The position numbers and the translations under genes were made by a program. Positions 10,763-19,312 of a stretch of DNA of 64,000 nt are shown piece by piece; position 1 is the stretch's first letter; each line of letters starts with the position of its first letter. The stretch is taken from assembly GCA_014763715.1 (NCBI GenBank), contig JACXUV010000010.1, positions 23,367-87,366 on the forward strand, written 5' to 3'. Under the pieces are notes generated by a model that saw only the letters and a program-made list of their open reading frames with translations, was not told where the DNA came from and searched no databases. The DNA comes from Rhodobacterales bacterium. Lineage in GTDB: Bacteria; Pseudomonadota; Alphaproteobacteria; Caulobacterales; Hyphomonadaceae.

Positions 10763-10796
10763 CGTGCCGGAAGTCTCTATCCTCCCCTGAAGCGTC

Positions 10797-11251
10797 CGCC
10801 CTCATCCTTCGGACCATGCATCCGCAACTCCGTATCTATTTTGACTTTGTCTGGCCGCTGTTCTGGCCATGGCTGGTCTGGAACCTGCTCCGTGTCGCCA
10901 GGTGGCACACGGAGACGGGACGCGATGCGCTGATGGCGGTGGATAAATTTGGCAACATCCGTTTCGTCCGGATGTCAGATCCGCCGCCGCCCGATGATCT
11001 CTACACTTATGAAGCGCCGCGCGTGCCGCGATGGGAACGTCCTGCTGTCTGCAGTGACGTGCTGGACGCCGTGCGCGTGATGTCCGCGCTAGTCCGCCAT
11101 GATCCGCCGAAGTCCGGTATAGTCATCCATAGTCATGCCATAGTCCGGATTGATCATGCGCTGAACGTGCGTGGTCCGCCCTAGGGCGGACCCAATCCGA
11201 ATTCAGCTAACTGCACCGGACGGCACCCGCCGCGCCGGGCAAATGTGCTGG
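10797..11251 (+). repeat. duplicated element, copy 1 (long form)
   Basis: This stretch shares near-identical sequence with 53409-53641 (opposite strand). Matching segments are the leader CGCCCTCATCCTTCGG, about 155 bases of coding sequence, and the tail CAATCCGAATTCAGC...TGTGCTGG. Copy 1 carries roughly 220 bases between the coding part and the tail that copy 2 lacks. Confidence 0.75.
10816..11184 (+). CDS. small membrane-associated protein, copy 1
   Basis: 122 residues. The N-terminus MHPQLRIYFDFVWPLFWPW is rich in aromatic residues and forms one hydrophobic segment (~10-26), followed by a conserved block ending GNIRFV (residue ~51). Up to there it differs from the copy at 53394-53621 by a single Lys/Arg change. 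The C-terminal part is unique to this copy. No known family recognised. ATG lies inside a duplicated element, so the gene may be a passenger of a dispersed repeat. Confidence 0.6.
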   Translation: MHPQLRIYFDFVWPLFWPWLVWNLLRVARWHTETGRDALMAVDKFGNIRFVRMSDPPPPDDLYTYEAPRVPRWERPAVCSDVLDAVRVMSALVRHDPPKSGIVIHSHAIVRIDHALNVRGPP

Positions 11252-11252
11252 A

Positions 11253-11702
11253 TCAGGCGTCGCTGTCCGTGTCGACGTGGCGGAACAGGTCCAGCTGGCG
11301 CGGATCGACATAGCGGCGGCGGGACGGTTTCGTGCGGCCGCGGCGGAAATAGAGATCGTCGGTATGGTCAGCCGGTTCCGCCGGGGTGGTCTCGGCTTTG
11401 GGGGCTGGCTTGGCGGCCTTCTTCGGCACGGTGCCGGGCTCGGCCAGCTTCCACCAGGTGACGGCGACCACAGGATTGCCGTGCTCGTCCTCGTAGCGCT
11501 GCAAATGCCCATGGGCCAGCGCATCGGAGGGCGCGAACATGGCCGCGGCAGCTTCCTCCGAAACGGTCAGCCAGTCGGTCGCGAGTTCGACGACTTCCAG
11601 GCCGCCAGCCAGGGCTTTGGCCTCCATCAGGGTGCGCGCGGCCGGGGCCACCTTGGACAAGGCGGCGTCGAGGGTTTTCCCGAGGGGGTAAGCTTGGCTC
11701 AT
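11253..11702 (-). CDS. conserved hypothetical protein coupled to mmcB
   Basis: 149 residues. The N-terminal ~95 residues look folded (DWLTVSEEAAAAMF, VAVTWWKLAEPG). An Ala/Pro/Lys-rich linker follows, then a basic C-terminus, RRGRTKPSRRRYVDPRQLDL. The start overlaps the mmcB stop by 4 bases (ATGA), so it is probably translated with mmcB and shares its DNA-damage control. No function recognised; the basic tail is compatible with nucleic-acid binding. Confidence 0.65.
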   Translation of the reverse strand: MSQAYPLGKTLDAALSKVAPAARTLMEAKALAGGLEVVELATDWLTVSEEAAAAMFAPSDALAHGHLQRYEDEHGNPVVAVTWWKLAEPGTVPKKAAKPAPKAETTPAEPADHTDDLYFRRGRTKPSRRRYVDPRQLDLFRHVDTDSDA

Positions 11703-12184
11703 GAGCCGCTGGAAGTAAGCGCTGCTTCGCTCGCCGTCCAGCCTGTATCCGCCGCTGCAGAAAGCCGCATCGCCGCCAGACGGGCGAGGCGAAGGGTCAC
11801 CGCCTTGCGCCGGGCCGGGGAAAGCCGGTCGGTCGGGGCCTCCCGGACGACCGCCGCGCCAAAGGCATCGGCCACGATCAGGCCCGCCTCCTCAGGGATC
11901 AGTTCCTGCGGGAAGTCATGATCGACGGCAAACCAGAAGCGGTCGCAGAAAGGCATGTATTCCGGCCATTTGGAGTCGGAGCGGAAATCCGGCACGCCGG
12001 ACTTGATCTCCACCATCCACACATCGCCGCCGGGGCCGAGGGCGGCAATGTCCGCCCGGCGGTTGTTGGCCAGCGTCATTTCCTGGATGCCGCACAGGCC
12101 AAGATCCGCCAGCAGGCGCAGCGTGCCGCGGGCAATCGCGGCGGCGCGGGCCAGGTCTGCGGTCGTGTCGGCGCTGTCGGTCAC
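11699..12184 (-). CDS. mmcB: MmcB-family DNA repair protein
   Basis: 161 residues with a PD-(D/E)XK-like core (RRADIAALGPGGDVWMVEIKSG: D...E-x-K). It matches the MmcB family, known in Caulobacter as an SOS-regulated gene needed for mitomycin C resistance. A LexA-type box lies ten bases upstream of the start, supporting the call. The gene heads a two-gene unit. The active-site acids and lysine are all present, so it is likely an active nuclease-like repair protein. Confidence 0.85.
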   Translation of the reverse strand: MTDSADTTADLARAAAIARGTLRLLADLGLCGIQEMTLANNRRADIAALGPGGDVWMVEIKSGVPDFRSDSKWPEYMPFCDRFWFAVDHDFPQELIPEEAGLIVADAFGAAVVREAPTDRLSPARRKAVTLRLARLAAMRLSAAADTGWTASEAALTSSGS

Positions 12185-12193
12185 GGGAATATT

Positions 12194-12208
12194 GTTCCTG
12201 TATTGTTC
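12194..12208 (-). promoter_or_regulatory. LexA box upstream of mmcB
   Basis: GTTC-CTGTATT-GTTC on the plus strand (GAAC-N7-GAAC read along mmcB) is an exact match to the direct-repeat LexA operator known from Alphaproteobacteria. It ends 10 bases before the mmcB start codon, so LexA bound here would block transcription or initiation. Confidence 0.85.
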
Positions 12209-12239
12209 CGGTCACCCTAATCCCGCTCCGGCCAGGCGG

Positions 12240-13016
12240 TCAAGCCGGAGGCGGTGGCGGGGAAGGGGGCAGGACCTGAAGGTTCAGCCTGTGGCTCACC
12301 TCCATCCGCCCCTCGCGCACATAGCCGCGCGCCAGCACGTCCGTCCCCTCCGGTAGCTGGCAATAGGCGGCCGCGGCATTGGCGATTTCCAGCCGTACGG
12401 AACTGTTCAGCAGGGCCAGCTCACAGCTCGTCCGGAACGTTTCGCTGCCGGTCATGCCGGCCACTTTGCCCTGCACCAGCCGGAAGCGCTCAAAGCCCTC
12501 CGGCAAGGCGCTCGCGTCCGGCACCCGGTAGGCCTGTTTCGCCCACAGGCCGCGTCTTTCCGTGCGGGCCTCGGCCTCCAGTTCGGGGAAGGCTTCGCTG
12601 CCGCCGGCAGTGTCCGGATAGATCCGCATCCGCGCCCCGCCCCGGCGCAGCATTTCGGCGTTCAGCCAGAGGTCCGGCCCCAGCGCATCCGTGGTGCGGA
12701 CCTGCGCCAGCGCCCGGTCATACCGGTCACGGGTGAGGCCAGCATAGAACAGTTGCACTTCCCGGCCGAGTGTCATGTCCTCCAGCATCCGGCGGGCCTC
12801 TTCCTGGAAGGGTTCGCCCTCCCGGTCCTTGTAGGGGCGGGCAGGGGCCTCGATCCCGGCCAGCCGGACGCTCTGCCCGGTATCCAGAACGAGGGCGTCG
12901 CCATCCAGGATGCGAACCACCCGGCCGCGCTCGCCCGGCTCCAGCGCATCCAGCGGATGCGGTTTCGCACAGGCGGCCAGCAGGCCGAGGACGAGGGAGA
13001 GGAAAACTCGTTGCAT
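12240..13016 (-). CDS. thermonuclease-family lipoprotein
   Basis: 258 residues. A short signal ends in the lipobox LLAAC (Cys16), so the protein is probably exported and lipidated. Residues ~30-165 match the staphylococcal-nuclease fold (RVVRILDGDALVLDTG, VRLAGIEAP, DRYDRALAQV), with the catalytic Asp/Arg pattern largely kept. The C-terminal ~90 residues are an extra beta-rich region of unknown role. The family degrades DNA/RNA in a calcium-dependent way; the actual substrate here is unknown. Confidence 0.85.
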   Translation of the reverse strand: MQRVFLSLVLGLLAACAKPHPLDALEPGERGRVVRILDGDALVLDTGQSVRLAGIEAPARPYKDREGEPFQEEARRMLEDMTLGREVQLFYAGLTRDRYDRALAQVRTTDALGPDLWLNAEMLRRGGARMRIYPDTAGGSEAFPELEAEARTERRGLWAKQAYRVPDASALPEGFERFRLVQGKVAGMTGSETFRTSCELALLNSSVRLEIANAAAAYCQLPEGTDVLARGYVREGRMEVSHRLNLQVLPPSPPPPPA

Positions 13017-13106
13017 AGCCGGAATGTCCTAGCATGCCCTTGCGCTGCCGCCAGCCACTCAAACCGGGTTCAACCCCCCGCCCAATTGCCTTATAGGTGC
13101 CCCGAC

Positions 13107-13183
13107 GGTCCCGTAGCTCAGCAGGATAGAGCAACAGATTCCTAATCTGTAGGTCGTGAGTTCGAATCTCGCCGGGATCGCCA
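13107..13183 (+). tRNA. tRNA-Arg (anticodon CCT)
   Basis: 77 bases including an encoded CCA. Acceptor stem GGTCCCG/CGGGATC (one G-T pair), D-arm AGCTCAGC, anticodon stem ACAGA/TCTGT with loop TTCCTAA giving anticodon CCT, and T-loop GTTCGAATC. Its last 47 bases are the left attachment site of the island that follows. Confidence 0.95.
13137..13183 (+). repeat. attL, left 47-bp direct repeat
   Basis: Exact 47-bp match to 47809-47855. It starts at GATTCCTAATCTG in the anticodon arm and ends with the tRNA CCA. Bases on either side differ between the copies. Integration into a tRNA 3' half regenerates the tRNA, as expected for P4-type tyrosine integrases. Confidence 0.92.
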
Positions 13184-13247
13184 AAAATATATCGAAAACA
13201 ATGTACTAAAATCTCTCAAAAGTTAGCTATTGCTCACAAAAGGCTCC

Positions 13248-13266
13248 GTGGTAACTATATGGTAAC
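13248..13266 (+). promoter_or_regulatory. paired GGTAAC motifs inside left end (putative integrase arm sites)
   Basis: GTGGTAAC at 13248 and GGTAAC at 13261 lie 11 bases apart, between attL and the integrase start. The same words, GTGGTAAC followed by GGTAAC, occur just inside the right end. Paired sub-terminal repeats are typical arm-type sites for integrases with an N-terminal arm-binding domain. Confidence 0.55.
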
Positions 13267-13282
13267 CGGAGGCTAAAAAACC

Positions 13283-14548
13283 GTGGGGAAACTTCGTCTT
13301 ACCGACACTTGGCTTTCGGCTGTGACCGACCCCGGAGAGTATTCCGACACGATCGAATCCTGCCTGAAAGTGAGGGTGGCCAAGACCGGCGCGAAGACAT
13401 TTTCAGCGGTGCGAAAGCTGGGCGGCAAGACAGTCCGGGTCCGCATAGGCGCCTACCCGGAAATTGGATTGAGAGAGGCAAGAGTCCGGGCAGGGGAGTT
13501 CCGGCAGATGCGCATCCTTGCGCCAACGCCGGCTGCGCGAGCGGAGGAATTGGCCGATGCGGTTTCTGCCTCTGCGGCCAATTTCTTCGAGGATTATGTC
13601 GCCGACATGAAGAGCCGAGGTGTCGCCTCGGCGGGGCGGGTGCGAGGCGTCCTGATCGATGGCAAGTACGCCTTGCTTCCGTTTCTCGTCGCGCGACATG
13701 GCTGCATGCCGCGCGCCGGAGATGTCACCATCCAGGACCTGCAGGCGTGGATGGCGGAAAGCTATGCGCGCAGCCCAGGATACGCGGCACACCTTCGGTC
13801 TTACATCGTCACTGCCTGGAAATGGGCGGTGAAGAACCGATACGATTTTCGAGGAAGTGCCAAGGACTATGGCATTGCTTCCAATATTGCCGAGCAGTTG
13901 CCGACAGTGCCGCGCGGAAGACCGGGCGATCGTTTCCTCTCGAACGACGAACTCAGAAAACTCTGGAATGCGCTGGATGAGAACCATCCGACGCATCGCG
14001 TCCTGAAACTGATGATCGCGATGGGTGGGCTTCGCGTGACGGAGGTCGCAACGAGCTTAGCCGATAACTGGCTTGATGGATGGCTGGTCCTACCGGAGAC
14101 CAAGAACGGCAAATCACACCAGTTACCTATTACCTCAACAGCGGCCCCTTTAGTCGAACGATGCCTGGAGCGCGCCCATCCGCGATCGCCATACCTCATG
14201 TCCAATCCTCGGAACCCGGACGAACCGCTAACCATTGCTGCGATCTCACGGGCGGCCAAGCGGCTAAATAAAAAGCTCGAGTTTCCGGAGTGGAACCCAC
14301 GGGACCTGCGTCGAACGATGAAGACTCATCTAATTGATGCCGGGATCGATGAGCGCTGGTTGGATGTCTGGCACAATCATGGCCAGACCGCGAGTGTAGC
14401 TCGCAAGCACTATATCCGGGCGGAGTATGCGGACCTGAAAAGGGATGTGGCAGAGGCGATTGATAGCTGGTTGGCGCCCGTGTTGTTAGGTGATCGCAAG
14501 GGGCATTTGAAGACTGATCATCTGCAAACGAGTGTTGATCAGAAATAG
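13283..14548 (+). CDS. tyrosine-type site-specific integrase
   Basis: 421 residues. The N-terminal arm-binding DUF4102-like domain (RKLGGKTVRVRIGAYPEIGLREAR) precedes a core-binding region and the catalytic domain. Catalytic positions visible: GGLRVTEV (Arg), PRDLRRTMKTHL (Arg, with Asp where His is usual), a WHNHG segment, and the nucleophile in ARKHYIRAEY. GTG start preceded by CCGGAGG at about 10 bases. Placement beside attL makes it the enzyme that inserts and excises the island. Confidence 0.9.
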   Translation: MGKLRLTDTWLSAVTDPGEYSDTIESCLKVRVAKTGAKTFSAVRKLGGKTVRVRIGAYPEIGLREARVRAGEFRQMRILAPTPAARAEELADAVSASAANFFEDYVADMKSRGVASAGRVRGVLIDGKYALLPFLVARHGCMPRAGDVTIQDLQAWMAESYARSPGYAAHLRSYIVTAWKWAVKNRYDFRGSAKDYGIASNIAEQLPTVPRGRPGDRFLSNDELRKLWNALDENHPTHRVLKLMIAMGGLRVTEVATSLADNWLDGWLVLPETKNGKSHQLPITSTAAPLVERCLERAHPRSPYLMSNPRNPDEPLTIAAISRAAKRLNKKLEFPEWNPRDLRRTMKTHLIDAGIDERWLDVWHNHGQTASVARKHYIRAEYADLKRDVAEAIDSWLAPVLLGDRKGHLKTDHLQTSVDQK

Positions 14549-14879
14549 GTGTCTGGAATGGTCGCAAAGCCGGCGATAGAATTCCTAGTTCGTTATGTTT
14601 TTCAAATAGAAACAACGATTTGGTCGCGCGTGCGGAGTTTTGCGGAAACTTGAATACCGAATAAGTACCGCGTTGACGTCTCTGCCATTAGGCGCGCATT
14701 TGCTCCGCTTCTTTTTCAATCTTTCGGCATTGCGACGCGCCCCTTTTTTCTCGGGCGCTGAGCCGCTTTTGCGACCGGGACGCGTATCGCAGCGGCGCCT
14801 GCAATCACCACGGTTGACAAAATCTATACAATGTACCATTATGGTGTATAGAACAGAAAATGATCCACAAAGGTGCGAT
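14549..14879 (+). other. intergenic region upstream of the STAND gene
   Basis: 331 bases between the integrase stop and the STAND start. The first ~265 bases show no gene I can support; the ORF track extends the STAND ORF into it without codon-level support. The last part holds the promoter/operator described separately and the ribosome site AAAGGTGCGAT. Confidence 0.6.
14814..14852 (+). promoter_or_regulatory. promoter with overlapping palindromic operator of the STAND gene
   Basis: TTGACA (14814-14819), a 17-base spacer and CATTAT (14837-14842) form a near-consensus promoter. An 8-base perfect inverted repeat, TCTATACA (14823-14830) and TGTATAGA (14845-14852), embraces the -10 box. A repressor bound here would shut the promoter; the HTH at the N-terminus of the gene product is the natural candidate (autoregulation, inferred). 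Confidence 0.65.
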
Positions 14880-17800
14880 ATGTCAAAGCGATCCGCTGTT
14901 CCGGAAATGCCTCCCGAAGAAATCCGCCGAATTCGAATGGATTTAGGGCTTTCGCAGGTGGAAGCTGGCGAGCTTCTGGGTGGTGGGCCAAGGGCTTTCT
15001 CGAAGTACGAGTCTGGTGCAATCCGACCAACGGCAGGTATCGTCGCATTGTTGTCCGTGTTGGATAGCAATCCGCGAGCGATAGAGACTCTTACTGGGCG
15101 CCCAACTTCGCCAATCGCTTCTCAAGATCTAAAGCCCTTCGAGGTGTCCGCAGCGCATATTTCTGCGCTCGGGCCGAGAAAGTTTGTGGCGCTGATTTCA
15201 AGATCCCTGAATGCAGAGGCCCTGACAGCGGACCTCCCCAGATCGGGTCTTCATATCGGTTCGAACATTACGATGCCTGATGGTGGCGAGGATGGGCGCT
15301 TCGAATGGAGTGGGGCACTTCAGAGAACGGAATTCTTACCTCGCCAGAAATGCGTGTTCCAAATGAAGGCGACCACCGTATCACCTGCTCAAGCTGCAAA
15401 TGAGATCGGTAGCGTCGAGCGCGGTCCAAAGCCAATGGTCCAAGAGGCTCTGGCGAGCAACGGCGTATTCATTATAGCGTGCAACCAACCGTACACAAAG
15501 CAACAGATCAAGGACCGAACGAAAGCTATGCGCGAGCGGGCGGCTCGGCTCGGCATCCCTATTTCCGACGATCAGGTGGAATTTTGGGATGCCGACCGGC
15601 TGGCGTTATGGGTAAATGCGCGGCCCAGCGTGGCGGTTTGGCTTTTAGGGCAGACGCAGCCTGGCTTAACCGGCCCATTTCGGGATTGGAGTCATTCGGT
15701 CGCGCGTACGGAACACGAAAGCTCTGATTGGGTAGAAGACCCCCGCTTCGAAAACTTCAGGCAGGCGTTACGAGAATCTGTCAACGAGCCCAAGCGAGTG
15801 TGCCGAGTACTAGGGCAGTCAGGTGTTGGTAAAAGTCGGTTGACGCTCGAGTCCCTCGGGCCTTTGGATGACCAGTTCGGGGCTTCGGCGCGGATTAGCG
15901 ACCTCGTGTTGTTTGCTAGCTTGTCTGAAAGCGACTCGGTTGCCATTAAAAACGCGCTTCAGGTTCTTGTCGATAGTCGAACGCGCGCCATCGTTGTCGT
16001 CGATGAATGTGATTTAGAGCTGCACAATGACTTGGAGAGTATTGTTGGCCGATCGACGAGTCGCATTTCACTTGTCACTATAGACAATCACTATACTGAG
16101 GAGGAAAAATCTTACGCGGGGCGGATATTCTTGGGCACCGCACCGGAGTCCGTTGTCGAGGGCATTCTAATGTCCCGTCTCTCTGCGCTCTCCGATGAAG
16201 ACCGGCGTCGTTTGATAAGGTTTTCCGGTGGATTTCCGAGGGTCGCTCATCTGCTTTGCGATGCTTGGCTCAATGATATTCCGATCGCGGCTGCCAGTGA
16301 TGATAGCTTGATCGACAAGATCTTGTTGGGGCGTAGTTCGACGTCGCCGGATCGCTTGAGAGCGGCTGCTAAATTGATCAGCGTTTTTGGTCTTCTTGGG
16401 TGCAGCGACGAGCTGACCCAAGACCTGAGCGACGTTGAACATTTGAGTTCGCTGCCTGTTCCGGATATCCGCATTGGGCTGACAGACCTGATGCGCAGGG
16501 ATGTGGTGCAAATGAAGGGGCGTCTAGCCACTCTCCAGCCAAAGCCGGTGGCAATGGCTGTGGCCGCATTGCAATGGCAAGAATGGGAGCCTGCCGTTTG
16601 GGAGGAGGTGCTCGTCGGCGCGCTGCCGTTGCATTTGCGCCTGCGCGCTGCCAAGCAGTTGGCTCTGCTCAATACTCGCAAATTCGCCTCTAGGGTCACC
16701 CGGCACATCTGTAGATTTGGCGGGCCGCTGGATTCAGTTGAGGGGCTGTCCAGAAAGGGGAACTCTGAGGTTCTTTCGGCTCTCGCCGAAATAGACGCTG
16801 AAGTGGTTTCCGACCTATTGCAAAGAGTCATAGACCCTCTTGAAACGGATGAAATTCTGCAGATCTCAGGTGATGCACGTAGGCACTTGGTTTGGGCGTT
16901 AGAAAAGATTGCTTTCGTCGGGCAAACGTTTGAGGTCGGGGCAGAGTTGCTGCTCAGGTTTGCGATGGCTGAGAATGAGTCCATCAGCAACAACGCAACG
17001 GGACAGTTTAGAGCACTGTTTCCCGGTCTGCTTGCCGACACAGAGGCGGGGCCGGAAATGCGGCTGAGGTTTCTGGATGGAGAGATAGCGCGCAATAGCC
17101 CGGAGAGGTTGAAGATCGCAGTTGAGGCCCTTCTGGCTGGAGCTCAGACCGATCACTTCAGCCGCATGGTGGGGTCTGAGAGCCACGGTAGCCGGCCAGC
17201 GCTCCAGCCTTGGCAGCCGAAGACTTGGGATGAGGTCTGGGACTACGTGAGGGGTTGCGCCGATAGGCTCGTGGAGTTGGCGCGCCGCGCAGATGAAATA
17301 GGAGTCATCGCAAAAAAGGGGATCGCGCATCAGATAAGGGGCTACGTTGGAAAAGGCTTGATTGACGACGTAGAGCGCTGGATACGAACGGCTCGGGCTG
17401 ATGGCGAGTACTGGCCAGAAGCTATCGAATCACTTGGCGATATTCTCCAGTATGATGCCGAGGGAATGGAGGAGGGTGAGGTCGAACGCATACGGTCGTT
17501 GATGCGTGAACTTGCGCCAAGCTCTATTTCCGATCGGCTCAGATTCGTTGTTACAGAGATGCCTTGGGATTATCCGTGTGATGAGCACCTAGAGTATGAG
17601 GAGAGGGGGCGCCGTCAAGCGCAAGCCCTAAAAGAGCTGGCTGGAGAGCTCCTTGGCCACAGGGAGGCGCTGCGTGCGCATCTTCCTGCGCTGTCGTCTG
17701 GCGATCAGCGGCAATCAACGCAGTTTGGGCATTTTCTTATCGAGGGTGCTTCGGACCCAGAGGAGCTACTGAGGGATATTGAGCTGGCGTATCTTGCGGT

Positions 17801-18920
17801 TCCCGAGAACCAGCGAAACCATGGCCTATTGTCGGGCGCTGTCTCAGCGATGAAGACCATCAATCGAGGCGTTCATGACGACTTTAAGCGCCGCGCTTCC
17901 TGTTCCCTGGCTCTCGCAAAGACGCTGCCCTTCACCTGCTTAAGGTCCGGCATAGAAGACGAAGATATTCAGCTAGTGATCGCGGCAATCGAGAATGTTG
18001 GGCTACCAGCGGGTTACCTGCAGAATTGGATGCTGGGTGGAGAGCTATCAAAGCGCGCGCCCCAGGTGGTCGAGCCCTTGTTTAGAAGTCTTATCGAACT
18101 GGGAGGTGAATACTACATCGCCTGTATTGATATTCTCGGTATGTATGTGCACCAGCGCCGTGAACTGCTGAACGAGTTTCGGCCTCTGATTATTCTTGCT
18201 GCCGAAAATCTTCATCACTTTGGCGAGCGACATCAGCATCGAACTGAAGCTCACCATTTTCAAGAAATTGCGCTTTGGCTTTTGGACAAAGGCGAGGCTG
18301 ATGCGGACGCTTGTCAGTTGGCAACTATATTCGCCCAGCGGCTGTCGGAAGACCCCGACGGAGCTGGAATTCAAGTTATCAAGAAACTGCTGCGAAAGCT
18401 CCTCGAGAAGTTTCCGCTCATCGTTTGGCCTTACTTGGGGCAAGCTATCTCGGGCAGTCCCAGCAAGAGCTGGCGACTGCGGGAGGCACTCAGTGATCGG
18501 CATTCTTTCGGCCGTGACCAAAGCCCGGCAATACTGAGTATTCCAGAAGAGTATCTTTTCGCTTGGTGTGGCGCGAATGAGGATACGGCCCCTGCATTCT
18601 TGGCTTCCGTGCTTCCTGTTCTTACGACCCGGGACACCACTGCGGCGAGCAGGGATCTGCATCCGTGGATGAGACGGCTGATAGATCGATACGGAAGTCG
18701 AAAGGATGTTCAGAGCGCAATCTCCGGCAATATGCACACGTTCGGATGGACGGGTTCGCTTACCACCTACTATGCTTTGTATCAGGCTCCCTTTGAAAGC
18801 TTGAAGGATTCGCCTGATCCTGAGATTCGAAAATGGGCAAAACGGACTTTAGCGAGCCTTCAACGAGATATAGATCGCGAAGCGACACGCGATGATGAAG
18901 AGAATGCGCACTGGGAGTAA
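14880..18920 (+). CDS. HTH + nuclease-like + STAND-type NTPase fusion, putative defence protein
   Basis: 1346 residues from ATG 14880 (RBS AAAGG); the 80 extra codons in the track cross the promoter. Order: residues ~10-75 an Xre/MqsA-type HTH (LGLSQVEAGELLGG, SKYESGAIRP); ~85-270 a restriction-enzyme-like region with PDGGEDGRFEW and FQMKA, fitting a PD-(D/E)XK variant; ~300-520 a P-loop ATPase with GQSGVGKSR (~312-320) and Walker B IVVVDECD (~370); then ~800 residues of helical-repeat-like sequence. This resembles nuclease-STAND antiphage proteins (Avs-like), but the fused HTH is unusual. Less GC-rich than flanking core genes. Family assignment is inference. Confidence 0.75.
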   Translation: MSKRSAVPEMPPEEIRRIRMDLGLSQVEAGELLGGGPRAFSKYESGAIRPTAGIVALLSVLDSNPRAIETLTGRPTSPIASQDLKPFEVSAAHISALGPRKFVALISRSLNAEALTADLPRSGLHIGSNITMPDGGEDGRFEWSGALQRTEFLPRQKCVFQMKATTVSPAQAANEIGSVERGPKPMVQEALASNGVFIIACNQPYTKQQIKDRTKAMRERAARLGIPISDDQVEFWDADRLALWVNARPSVAVWLLGQTQPGLTGPFRDWSHSVARTEHESSDWVEDPRFENFRQALRESVNEPKRVCRVLGQSGVGKSRLTLESLGPLDDQFGASARISDLVLFASLSESDSVAIKNALQVLVDSRTRAIVVVDECDLELHNDLESIVGRSTSRISLVTIDNHYTEEEKSYAGRIFLGTAPESVVEGILMSRLSALSDEDRRRLIRFSGGFPRVAHLLCDAWLNDIPIAAASDDSLIDKILLGRSSTSPDRLRAAAKLISVFGLLGCSDELTQDLSDVEHLSSLPVPDIRIGLTDLMRRDVVQMKGRLATLQPKPVAMAVAALQWQEWEPAVWEEVLVGALPLHLRLRAAKQLALLNTRKFASRVTRHICRFGGPLDSVEGLSRKGNSEVLSALAEIDAEVVSDLLQRVIDPLETDEILQISGDARRHLVWALEKIAFVGQTFEVGAELLLRFAMAENESISNNATGQFRALFPGLLADTEAGPEMRLRFLDGEIARNSPERLKIAVEALLAGAQTDHFSRMVGSESHGSRPALQPWQPKTWDEVWDYVRGCADRLVELARRADEIGVIAKKGIAHQIRGYVGKGLIDDVERWIRTARADGEYWPEAIESLGDILQYDAEGMEEGEVERIRSLMRELAPSSISDRLRFVVTEMPWDYPCDEHLEYEERGRRQAQALKELAGELLGHREALRAHLPALSSGDQRQSTQFGHFLIEGASDPEELLRDIELAYLAVPENQRNHGLLSGAVSAMKTINRGVHDDFKRRASCSLALAKTLPFTCLRSGIEDEDIQLVIAAIENVGLPAGYLQNWMLGGELSKRAPQVVEPLFRSLIELGGEYYIACIDILGMYVHQRRELLNEFRPLIILAAENLHHFGERHQHRTEAHHFQEIALWLLDKGEADADACQLATIFAQRLSEDPDGAGIQVIKKLLRKLLEKFPLIVWPYLGQAISGSPSKSWRLREALSDRHSFGRDQSPAILSIPEEYLFAWCGANEDTAPAFLASVLPVLTTRDTTAASRDLHPWMRRLIDRYGSRKDVQSAISGNMHTFGWTGSLTTYYALYQAPFESLKDSPDPEIRKWAKRTLASLQRDIDREATRDDEENAHWE

Positions 18921-19081
18921 AAGGCGCGGTCATTCTCGACGCCGTGTCCATACGGAAGGGACACCCTAGTTGAGTTACTTGCGACATTCTCTGCATATCT
19001 TTTCATCTCTGCGAGACGGCGCGCCGCTCATTTATTGGCCACCTAACTAAGCTGCCTTCCGATTTGCGCGTGTGGCACTTC

Positions 19082-19312
19082 CTATTTCTTTCGCAACCTG
19101 ACGCCAGGAGCATCTCCGTTTGTGAACTCCACTCCAGCATCGGCAAATGCGACTGTAATTGAGTTCAGTGTGGAAACTCTTGTGGCGGCCAGGGTATCTG
19201 GCATGCTTTCCAGACGTTTGATGGTTTCAACCGACAGATCAGCCCTGAGGGCAAGCTCGGACTGGCTCCAGTCAAGCATTGCTCGGGCAGCTCGTAATTG
19301 CGCTGAGGTCAT
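19082..19312 (-). CDS. XRE-family transcriptional regulator
   Basis: 76 residues, a compact Cro/CI-type HTH (MTSAQLRAARAMLDWSQSEL, then LSVETIKRLES). The gene is divergent from the operon that begins at 19474, and the gap holds symmetric operator-like repeats. This arrangement is typical of a control protein for a defence or restriction operon. No ribosome site precedes the ATG, so the mRNA may be leaderless. Confidence 0.85.
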   Translation of the reverse strand: MTSAQLRAARAMLDWSQSELALRADLSVETIKRLESMPDTLAATRVSTLNSITVAFADAGVEFTNGDAPGVRLRKK

